Below, one piece after another: positions 41,784 to 49,162 of a DNA stretch of 56,343 bases. Origin of the DNA: Candidatus Fermentithermobacillaceae bacterium (GTDB lineage: Bacteria; Bacillota; Sulfobacillia; Fermentithermobacillales; DUSS01). Both the position numbers and the translations under genes were made by a program. Where the stretch lies: contig DYEQ01000002.1 in the NCBI GenBank assembly GCA_020725645.1, positions 1-56,343 of the forward strand. The letters run 5' to 3'. Under the pieces are notes generated by a model that did no database searches, was not told the origin of the DNA, and was given only the letters and a program-made list of their open reading frames with translations. How positions within the stretch are numbered: position 1 is the first letter of the stretch; each line of letters starts with the position of its first letter.

Positions 41784-43759
41784 GGCCGGCCCGGTTGCCC
41801 CGGACGATCGCCCTGGTTGGGCAGCCGAACGTGGGAAAGAGCGTGGTAATGAACGCCCTTACCGGGACCAAAGCCTTCGTCTCGAACTATCCCGGCACCA
41901 CCGTCGAAATCACCGAGGGAACCCTGGTATATGCTGGAAGACGTATAAAGGTCATAGACACGCCCGGGACATACAGCCTCCATTCGGATACGGAGGATCA
42001 GAGGGTGACTCAGCGGGTGCTGCTCGAAGGCGGGGTAGACCTCATCATCAACGTCGTCGATGCGACGAACCTCGCGAGGAACCTCTATCTGACCCTTCAA
42101 CTTTTGGATCTGGGGATACCGCTGATAGCGGCCTTGAACCAGGTCGACAGAGCGAAATCTGCCGGGCTCGAGATAGATGTAAAGAAGCTCGAGGATATCC
42201 TCGGGGTTCCGGTCGTGCCTCTTGTCGCCACAAAAGGTGAGGGGCTTGGGGAGCTTGTCTCGAGCATCGGGCGAGGCCGGATGGGCAAACCCATCAGGTT
42301 TTCAGACCAGGTGGAGGAAGTAATAGCGCACCTGGAGCGGGAGATCGAGAAAGTCATCCCGGAGGTGAAGGGAAGGCGAAGGTCTCACGCCTCCCGCGTT
42401 CTGGCGATCCATCTCATGGAGCACGACCGCGTGGACGAGGATCTGTTTGAGGTCTATCCGGAGCTCCGTACGCTGGTGGAGAGTCTTCAGCGGCAGGTGG
42501 GGGCGGGGGCCGTTTGCTCCCGGTGCTACCGGTCGTGCGCCTTTTGCCCGGCTCGGGACAAAGAGCACCCTTCGTTTCCCACGTGCCTGGAACGCACGGC
42601 CCAAGCCCGGGCCATCGCTTTCCAAGTGACCTCCGGCGGGATTACGAGGACCGTGCCGGGGGGGATTCGGGGCCGGACGATAGAGGACTGGCTGGACATA
42701 CCAACGGTGGGCGTCGTCGTCACCGGACTGACTGCCTGCTTTTCTTACAAGCTCGTCGCATTCGTGATGGACCTTTTCGATAGACTGGTGATCATGGCGA
42801 CAAGTCCGCTTCTTCAGTGGATAACATCGCTGGCTGCGCGTTTTCCTGAGGGTAGTTTTGCCGGTCTTCTTCTCACATCTTTACCAGAAGGGCTCATACT
42901 CCCCTTTTCAGTTGTATTTCCGGCGATGTTCACCATCTACATGCTCATGGGGTTTCTCGAAGACACCGGACTTTTGCCCAGGATGGCGGTGACGTTGCAC
43001 CGGCTCACCTCGTTCCTCGGGGTGCCGGGTCAAGCTGTGGTTCCCTTGATCCTGGGATTTGGGTGCCGGGCTCCGGCGGTTCTGGCTACGAGAAGTCTGC
43101 CCGACAGGCGGTCCCGCTTCATCGTGTTAACGCTCCTTTCCATGGCCGTGCCGTGCGCCGCCAGCTTGGCCATCATCACAAGTGTGTCCCAGGTATTTAA
43201 CGCAAACCTCCTTGTGGTGTACGGTGTGGCTGGCGCGGTGTTCACCGCTACCGGTCTAACTATGGGGAGACTGTTACGTGGCGAAGGCGAAGGCGAAGGG
43301 GAGTTCGTGTTAGAGGTACCTCCGCTGAGATGGCCGTCCCTTTCCAACGTGTGGCGGAAGAGCCGGATGAGGATGAGCGAGTTCTTCCTTCACGTTCTTC
43401 CCCTCCTTGCGGGCGTGAGCGTGGTCCTCCGTTATCTGGTATCCGGGGGATACCTGAGCTTTCTTTCGGCCCTGGGCCCCGTAACCTCCCGGCTGTTCGG
43501 AGTGAGGGGCGAGGTGTTCGCTGCGGTGGCAATGACGATAGTTCAGAGGTATCTCGCTCCGATGGTGTTGTTGAACCTGCCGTTGACCTCGAGGGAAGCT
43601 ACGATCGCGGTAAGCATGGTCTCGCTGTCCATGCCGTGTACGCCCGTTTCGGTTCTGCTAGTCAAGGAAATGGGGTTGAGGACTGCACTTTTCATTTTGA
43701 TGCTGGCCCTGGGTGTCTCGCTGGGGGTCGGGCTCGTCTTAAATGTGGTACTTCCATGA
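41753..43759 (+). CDS. feoB: FeoB-like Fe(II) transporter with a Cys-cluster insert
   Basis: A 668-residue membrane GTPase. G domain: ALVGQPNVGKSVVMNALTG (G1), VIDTPGTYSL (G3), ALNQVD (G4). After it, near residue 252, comes C-x2-C-x3-C-x2-C and a fifth Cys 12 residues on (CSRCYRSCAFC), not part of the usual helical spacer. The permease part has about eight helices; the gate motifs are altered: GFGCRAPAVLATRSLPDRR where most FeoB have Asn-Val after the Cys, and VPCAASLAI in the second gate. GTG at 41753 has GGAGGGGGTGG upstream. It imports ferrous iron into the cell. The Cys set could bind iron, zinc or an Fe-S cluster (inference). FeoA follows, the reverse of the common order. Confidence 0.88.
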   Translation: MEVATDDAAMRPARLPRTIALVGQPNVGKSVVMNALTGTKAFVSNYPGTTVEITEGTLVYAGRRIKVIDTPGTYSLHSDTEDQRVTQRVLLEGGVDLIINVVDATNLARNLYLTLQLLDLGIPLIAALNQVDRAKSAGLEIDVKKLEDILGVPVVPLVATKGEGLGELVSSIGRGRMGKPIRFSDQVEEVIAHLEREIEKVIPEVKGRRRSHASRVLAIHLMEHDRVDEDLFEVYPELRTLVESLQRQVGAGAVCSRCYRSCAFCPARDKEHPSFPTCLERTAQARAIAFQVTSGGITRTVPGGIRGRTIEDWLDIPTVGVVVTGLTACFSYKLVAFVMDLFDRLVIMATSPLLQWITSLAARFPEGSFAGLLLTSLPEGLILPFSVVFPAMFTIYMLMGFLEDTGLLPRMAVTLHRLTSFLGVPGQAVVPLILGFGCRAPAVLATRSLPDRRSRFIVLTLLSMAVPCAASLAIITSVSQVFNANLLVVYGVAGAVFTATGLTMGRLLRGEGEGEGEFVLEVPPLRWPSLSNVWRKSRMRMSEFFLHVLPLLAGVSVVLRYLVSGGYLSFLSALGPVTSRLFGVRGEVFAAVAMTIVQRYLAPMVLLNLPLTSREATIAVSMVSLSMPCTPVSVLLVKEMGLRTALFILMLALGVSLGVGLVLNVVLP

Positions 43760-43773
43760 GCACGGAGGGCGAT

Positions 43774-44034
43774 ATGTGGGCAAAGGCCGAATTGAGTCTC
43801 ACGGACCTGAAACCCGGCGACACGGCCGAGGTTATATCCATACGTAAGGGAAGGCGAGCGCAGATGCGTCTCCTCGAGCTGGGCATAACTCCCGGCACCC
43901 GAATTACTGTGGTGGCGGCCCATCCCTTGAGAGGACCGGTGGTGGTCCGGGTCGGGATGCTGGAAGCGGCTCTGGGCTGGGGACTGGCTTCGTCCGTGCG
44001 GGTGAGGCGACTTTCACAGGCGGGCGATCTCTAA
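43774..44034 (+). CDS. feoA: FeoA-like protein
   Basis: An 86-residue SH3-like protein: LSLTDLKPGDTAEVISIRKG, RRAQMRLLELGITPGTRITV, and the last strand GPVVVRVGMLEAALGWGLAS. It is believed to bind and tune FeoB on the cytoplasmic side. ATG at 43774 has GGAGGG five bases upstream; an ATG at 43756 overlaps the feoB stop (ATGA) and may also be used. A GC-rich partly self-complementary stretch follows (44070-44100) but without a clear T-run. Confidence 0.88.
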   Translation: MWAKAELSLTDLKPGDTAEVISIRKGRRAQMRLLELGITPGTRITVVAAHPLRGPVVVRVGMLEAALGWGLASSVRVRRLSQAGDL

Positions 44035-44190
44035 GGCATTAGGAAAGGCGTTAGAAAGTTAGCGGGGCATGAGGTTACTTCCCCAGGGGTGGGGGTAACT
44101 TGGCTTCCCCCTCTCCCTTCTGTCATTGTTTACGTATGAGGTTGCGTCCGTGAGGAATGGGGGTTACCCCCGACCATTAAGGGGAGGACG

Positions 44191-45099
44191 TCATAACACA
44201 GTTCCAAGGACGCTCACCAGCATTCCGGCGAGGAATCCCGCTACTACCAGCAAGATTGCGACTCCCACGGGGTCTGCCTTGTTCTTGGACTCTTTGAACA
44301 AGACGGCCAGGGCTACTCCGGCGTTAGATGAGAGTCCCGCGACAGTTGCGGAAAACGAGAGCATCCCGCGCTGAAAGCCATCTGCTATCGCCACCGATGT
44401 GGCGCAGGATGGAAAAAGTCCTACTAGAGCAGCGATGAGATTCTGCCACCATCCGGTTACTACCAAAACATGCGTAAGCTTTTCCTGACCCAGGTGCCCT
44501 ACGATGTGGAAGATCAGGGAAAAGGCGAGGATCATGAGACCTACCCTTACAGTGCGGGCGAGGGCGTGGACAAACACATCTTTCCGGGAATGTGCCGGTT
44601 TCTGGCAGGCAGTGGGAACGGCCCGCGCTTGTACCTGTTCCACTGCGCCGTTGGGGTCGTCGGTCGTGCGCCGGTGAACCGTTTTGCTCGCCTGCCCCGC
44701 TAGATTCAGAGCGACGCCGGCTACCGCGCCCCACACGAATTTCGTGAGCAGCAAGGGGACCACCCAGCCGATGGACTCTTTCCTCGAGAGTAATATGGGT
44801 AGTGCTTCGTCGGAGGTGGCGATATAACTGGCGATGAGAGTTCCCCGGGAGATGAGGCCGTCCAGATACATGACCGTCGCCGCGCTCGCGAATCCGCATT
44901 GGGGTAAGAGGCCCAGAGCAGAAGCTGCGATGGCTCCGGCGATTGGATGGCTGGACAGTCTTCGGAGAGATTCGAGTCTCCGCCCGTGCGCCACAAATTC
45001 CACGAAGAGGTATGCGGCAAAAAGCACCGGAAGCATGGATGCGGTATGGGTCGCGGACTCGATCAGGATTTCCAAAGAGTGAGACAGAATGTCTCCCAC
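44191..45099 (-). CDS. ArsP_2-type permease (putative manganese/arsenic transporter)
   Basis: A 302-residue membrane protein with about eight helices in two related halves. The halves share a half-membrane motif with Pro and Cys: GLLPQCGFASAATVMY in the first, GLFPSCATSVAIADG in the second. This is the pattern of the PF11449 family, called putative manganese transporter or arsenic efflux protein. A hydrophilic loop of about 45 residues lies in the middle. GGAGGCGAT precedes the GTG start. It is convergent with feoA; the neighbourhood suggests a metal substrate. Confidence 0.75.
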   Translation of the reverse strand: MGDILSHSLEILIESATHTASMLPVLFAAYLFVEFVAHGRRLESLRRLSSHPIAGAIAASALGLLPQCGFASAATVMYLDGLISRGTLIASYIATSDEALPILLSRKESIGWVVPLLLTKFVWGAVAGVALNLAGQASKTVHRRTTDDPNGAVEQVQARAVPTACQKPAHSRKDVFVHALARTVRVGLMILAFSLIFHIVGHLGQEKLTHVLVVTGWWQNLIAALVGLFPSCATSVAIADGFQRGMLSFSATVAGLSSNAGVALAVLFKESKNKADPVGVAILLVVAGFLAGMLVSVLGTVL

Positions 45100-45298
45100 A
45101 GAGATCGCCTCCGAATCTTTGTTGCCGGTTTCTCTCCATAAACAGTATATCCCTAGATCAAAAGGAAATAGGGAAAACGGAGCGGGACCGCCGGGGTTTA
45201 GGAAGAAGGATAGGTTCGGATTCGAAGAGAACGCCTTTTACGAGGCACAAGCCTATTCCAAAATCGAGAGAAATGTATTAAACGGGCAGGGGTCCTTA

Positions 45299-45844
45299 AT
45301 GAAGACCAGATCACTGGTTCTCGCAGCGCTTTGTGCGGCACTCACAGGGGTTTTGGCCCAGATCGCGGTTCCGGTTCCGTTTTCTCCGGTCCCCTTCACA
45401 GGTCAGATGCTCGGAGTATTCTTGACCGGGGCCGTGCTGGGCAGGAAACTGGGTGTGATTTCCGTCCTTTCGTACGTCCTCCTGGGTGTCCTCGGACTTC
45501 CCGTCTTCGCCAGAGGTATGAGCGGCGCAAGCGTGCTTCTGGGGCCCAGCGGGGGCTACCTCGTGGGCTTTGTGGCGGGGGTATACGTGCTCGGGTTTGT
45601 CGTGGAACGGGGAGCGGAAGATGAGCGCGGATACCTACGCTCCGCCGGAGGAATGCTCCTTTGCCTGATAATAACGTACCTCTTCGGCCTCGTGCAGCTC
45701 AGCCTGGTCATGAACCTCTCCTTCAAAGAGGCTCTCCTGGTGGGAGCTGTCCCATTTATCCCGGTCGACGTGGTCAAGGCTCTTCTCGCGGCCCGCGTGG
45801 CCGTGCCGGTGAGAAAGGCGCTCCGGTCAGCGGGCATGCTGTAA
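45299..45844 (+). CDS. bioY: BioY biotin transporter (ECF substrate-binding component)
   Basis: A 181-residue membrane protein with six helices. Family marks: ALCAALTGVLAQIAVPVPF, SPVPFTGQMLGVFLTGAVLG, and LLGPSGGYLVGFVAG. It captures biotin and works with the ECF energy module. ATG at 45299 is chosen because the family begins there; the ribosome site is modest (GCAGGGG). No BirA box was recognised upstream. Biotin synthesis genes are not in the window. Confidence 0.95.
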   Translation: MKTRSLVLAALCAALTGVLAQIAVPVPFSPVPFTGQMLGVFLTGAVLGRKLGVISVLSYVLLGVLGLPVFARGMSGASVLLGPSGGYLVGFVAGVYVLGFVVERGAEDERGYLRSAGGMLLCLIITYLFGLVQLSLVMNLSFKEALLVGAVPFIPVDVVKALLAARVAVPVRKALRSAGML

Positions 45845-45975
45845 GCTTCTCAAGTCCAGTCACCGGTACCTTGGTGTGCAGCGAGTCAAACACAAATGTC
45901 CGAAGGAAATGCCGGCTGGGGATAAGAAGATCTTTTTGGTATACAATCCTGCTGTTCAGAAAGGAGCTGGACCGA

Positions 45976-47430
45976 GTGGCCGCCGAACAAACTCGGAAGA
46001 ATCAGGCACGGGAGTCCGCTTCGTCAACGTTTGAGAGCAAAAAGGAACCTGACAGTAAGCGAGATTCTAATGGCAAAAGGAATCCTGACAGAGAGGTTGA
46101 CTTCGACAGCGAGGCAGACCTCGACGGGAAGAAAGCCTTTGACGGTGAGAGAGCCTTCACCTTTCTGAAAAAGATCTCCTTCCCAAGGCTTGGTGGTTCG
46201 CGGGATGAGGAAAGAGCAGCAAACCTCATCCTCGGAGAACTAGCTGCAATCGGACTCAAGGGCGAAATCGAAGAATTCGATGTATGGACCTATGCTAACG
46301 CTCAAGCATCGGTTGAGGTTCTCGAGCCATATCGTGCAGCTGTTCAAGCTTCTGCCGTGGGCTTGAGCGGAAACACTCCTGTTGAAGGTCTGATTGGAGA
46401 GGTCAAGTACGTGGAAAGCGGAAGCCCCGACTTCCTTCAATGTATCGAGGGCAAAATACTGCTTTCGTCGGGGCACCTAGGTCTGGAGTCCTTCAAGAAA
46501 GCCAGGGAAAAGGGAGCACTGGGTGCCATCATTATTCTGCCTCCGGCGAGGGACTTCATGCATATTTCGACTCCCCCAGACTACTTCGAACGGTTCGGAA
46601 AACTGCCCTCGGCATTCATCCGTTATGAGGACGGTTTGGCCTTGCTTAAGAACGGGGCTACCAAGGTGAAGCTCACCGTAACACAAGAAGAATCCCGTGC
46701 TAAGTCGAGGAATATCATTGCTGAGATCCGAGGCACCGAAGCACCGGACGAGATAATCCTGGTAGGGGCTCATTTCGATAGCGTTCCCCTCACTCAGGGG
46801 GCCCACGACAACGGGGCTGGCTCGGCCACCATAATGGAGATGGCTCGATACTTTGCGGCACACCCGCCTAAAAGAACCGTGCGATTCGTCTGGTTCGGCA
46901 GTGAGGAATTGGGGCTTATAGGAAGTCAAGCTTACGTAGAAAAACGCAAAGATGAGATGAAGGACCATAAATTCATGGTGAACATCGACGTAGCAGGCGG
47001 AATTATAGGAACAAACTCCGCTTCGGTCATGGCCCCCGACAAAATCATGCATTACCTGGATGTTATGGGAAAGGTAAAGGGAATTGGGCTGAACGTAAGG
47101 CAGTCTATTTACTCAGGAGACTGCATTCCTCTGGGCGATAAGGAGGTACCGTCCGTCACTTTTGCCCGGGGCGGAGGTGGAGCTTTTCATCTACATTCAC
47201 CAGGTGACAGTTTGGAGCATATCGACGCAAAGCACCTGGAAATGTTGGGCCGGTTTATTCTCGAATTCACCGATGAGATGGTAAACTCAGCCGTCTTCCC
47301 GGTTGAAAAAGAGATCCCGGCCAGCATCAAGAAGTCCGTCAAAGAGTACCTGGAAAAGAGTCTGGGTAAACCCGGTAAGGAAGACCAGGAGGAGAAGAAG
47401 GACGACGGGGGCTGCTATTTGACGGCGTGA
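45976..47430 (+). CDS. M28 family metallopeptidase without signal peptide, charged N-terminus
   Basis: A 484-residue peptidase. The zinc ligands are visible: VGAHFDSVP, GAHDNGAGSA, FGSEELGLIGS, NIDVAGG, and a late His in FHLHSPGDS. A PA-like domain (residues about 100-230, with GKILLSSGHLG and KGALGAIIILPPA) interrupts the peptidase domain. The first 55 residues are highly charged with repeated Asp/Ser/Lys/Gly; there is no signal or membrane helix, unusual for M28, so the enzyme seems to work in the cytoplasm. The C-terminus is Lys/Glu-rich and ends GGCYLTA. GTG at 45976 has AAGGAG about ten bases upstream. Confidence 0.85.
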   Translation: MAAEQTRKNQARESASSTFESKKEPDSKRDSNGKRNPDREVDFDSEADLDGKKAFDGERAFTFLKKISFPRLGGSRDEERAANLILGELAAIGLKGEIEEFDVWTYANAQASVEVLEPYRAAVQASAVGLSGNTPVEGLIGEVKYVESGSPDFLQCIEGKILLSSGHLGLESFKKAREKGALGAIIILPPARDFMHISTPPDYFERFGKLPSAFIRYEDGLALLKNGATKVKLTVTQEESRAKSRNIIAEIRGTEAPDEIILVGAHFDSVPLTQGAHDNGAGSATIMEMARYFAAHPPKRTVRFVWFGSEELGLIGSQAYVEKRKDEMKDHKFMVNIDVAGGIIGTNSASVMAPDKIMHYLDVMGKVKGIGLNVRQSIYSGDCIPLGDKEVPSVTFARGGGGAFHLHSPGDSLEHIDAKHLEMLGRFILEFTDEMVNSAVFPVEKEIPASIKKSVKEYLEKSLGKPGKEDQEEKKDDGGCYLTA

Positions 47431-47482
47431 TCCGGTAAGAACCGGCCGCTGGGTCTCGTGTTGAGTCTTCAGTATGCCCTGC

Positions 47483-48622
47483 CTAGAGCTGCAATACCTC
47501 TCGCTTAGCAGCAGCAGGGAGGTATCCGGGCGTACTGCTGCCGGGCTCGTAGGTGTCGTAAATGAGTCCTCTTTGCGCGAGGCTCCGGTTGGCAATGCCG
47601 AAGACCCAGTGCCATACCTGCCTGAAAACCTCCCGATACTCAACGCCGTGCCGGACCGGCGTGGAGTCAGCCAGGGCTTCTTTCAGCTTTGTGTAGTACT
47701 CTTCGCACCAGGCACGGACCTCAGTGAACACAAGGTGCGAAAGCGGTTCCAGCCAGGCTCGGTCTTCTTCGTCGAAGTACGGCACCGAGAGGATGTCGTC
47801 CTGGGCGTAACCCAGTCGTTCCAACCATCTCTTACAGGCTTCCACGGGAGGAGATAGATTCACCTCTTCACCAGCGAGGGCTCGCAGAGCTTGCGCCAGG
47901 TCCTTTTTCAGGGGTTGCAGGTATGCGGACAGGACACCGTGGGCCTCGGGCGATTCATACTCGGCGCGCACTTTGAAAGGGTCCTGCCAGAGGATGTCGG
48001 GGAACGCGGCCCTGCGGCTAACGGCGTGGTCGCCAAAGGAGAGGAATATGAGGCCTTCGTAGTCCTCGGAATGTCCTCCCCAGTAAATGGCCCGAAGATC
48101 CAGTTCGACTGTCTCCTCGGCGGTGACAGTGAAAGTACCTCCGGTCTGTTGTCTGGCGGGATACATATACCCCCAGCCAGAAAGCTTCTCGAGACTGCTC
48201 CAGTCCAGGAGGAAGCAACCAATGGCGATGAATGCGACCTTTTCCAGTGAGGCGCCAGTCCTGCGATACACGCCAACGAGGTCGAGGATCTCGTGCTTGC
48301 GCTTGGCAAGGGCTTGGGCCAGTTGGTCTCCGTAGCGAGCTGCCACATCATAGAGAATCCGGTGGTCCTCGCGGGTGAACAGGGTGAAGTTCAGGAACAC
48401 CTTGTGCTCCTCCTCACGCAGGGCACCCACCCGGAATAGGTTATCGATGCGCTGGGCAGCATCTTCGAATTTGCGGTAGAGTTCGTTACGCTGGGGGAAG
48501 TGCCGGGCCACGTACATAACGACGTCCTGGATTCTCTCGTCCCGGAGGTATACAAATGGATTGTCTTCGTCTTTGACTCCGGGCAGAAGGTTTCCGCATA
48601 TGGCAACGTGAAGGGTGCTCAC
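47483..48622 (-). CDS. Unrecognised conserved-looking soluble protein
   Basis: A 379-residue protein I cannot assign. The start VSTLHVAICGNLLPGVKDED looks like a family opening; GTG at 48622 has AAGGAGG nine bases upstream. It goes on with a helical region (HFPQRNELYRKFEDAAQRID, then FTLFTREDHRILYDVAARYG), a hydrophobic helix-like stretch (VAFIAIGCFLLDW), and a strand-rich part (FTVTAEETVELDLRAIYWGG). The last third is helical again with many aromatic residues (EVFRQVWHWVFGIANRSLAQ). No nucleotide or metal motif stands out. It lies between the M28 gene and transposase debris. Confidence 0.6.
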   Translation of the reverse strand: MSTLHVAICGNLLPGVKDEDNPFVYLRDERIQDVVMYVARHFPQRNELYRKFEDAAQRIDNLFRVGALREEEHKVFLNFTLFTREDHRILYDVAARYGDQLAQALAKRKHEILDLVGVYRRTGASLEKVAFIAIGCFLLDWSSLEKLSGWGYMYPARQQTGGTFTVTAEETVELDLRAIYWGGHSEDYEGLIFLSFGDHAVSRRAAFPDILWQDPFKVRAEYESPEAHGVLSAYLQPLKKDLAQALRALAGEEVNLSPPVEACKRWLERLGYAQDDILSVPYFDEEDRAWLEPLSHLVFTEVRAWCEEYYTKLKEALADSTPVRHGVEYREVFRQVWHWVFGIANRSLAQRGLIYDTYEPGSSTPGYLPAAAKREVLQL

Positions 48623-48899
48623 GGCCGGTTCCTCCTTACGGCATCGGTGTGGCTGATCGTTCTCCGTGCGAGGGGCGCATCCCTCTTTACACGACATGGG
48701 AAGACGAGCTCGGGGGTCAGCATTCTGAAAGGGCCCCCTTTGCTAGAGCACTCGAATCACGGCTCGGTTTGACCCAGAACTTCAGAGACGGCGTGTCTAA
48801 CCATAAACGTCTGCTCCTCACGTGTACTGCATGTTTGACGCCCAGAACTTCAGATTCGGCTGTTCAACTCTTATGGTGTCGGGGCGTTGCCAATCTGAG
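48623..48899. other. Intergenic region left of the transposase remnant
   Basis: No gene recognised. The open frames here show no family residues and no ribosome site. It probably contains the promoter of the unrecognised minus-strand gene and the degraded start of the IS element. Confidence 0.35.
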
Positions 48900-49064
48900 C
48901 AGGTCGTCTGGCCCAACAAGCTCAAAAACGTGGCTCAGGCAGCCAGTGCAATCGAGGCCTTTGTCCGGGAGTTCAAGACGTCCTGGATCATAGCACGCTT
49001 GAACTATAAGACACCGCTTGAGGCACTGGAAGAACTTCTCCACACCAAGGAGGCAGCTGACTGA
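48900..49064 (+). pseudogene. IS3-type transposase remnant (integrase core C-terminus)
   Basis: The frame reads PNKLKNVAQAASAIEAFVRE, then FKTSWIIARLNYKTPLEALE and ends at TAA/TGA near 49064. The pattern of a helix, then W-I-I-x-R-L-x-Y-x-T-P-L-E, is the end of rve-type transposases, with the Tyr-Asn pair of the active helix already lost. The rest of the element is gone. It marks the left edge of the PTS island. Confidence 0.7.
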
Positions 49065-49162
49065 CCCACGACGAATGTACACTCAAACCCGTGTCCAAAA
49101 ACCGGGTGCACTGCAGGACCTACCGCATCTCGGGTTGAATCCCACGATAAGGGGGTAATGGT

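Noticed and set aside
44075-44180. G/C-rich hairpins between feoA and the permease gene as terminators
   Set aside because: Several short G-run/C-run pairings are possible, but none has a T-run and the pairings compete.
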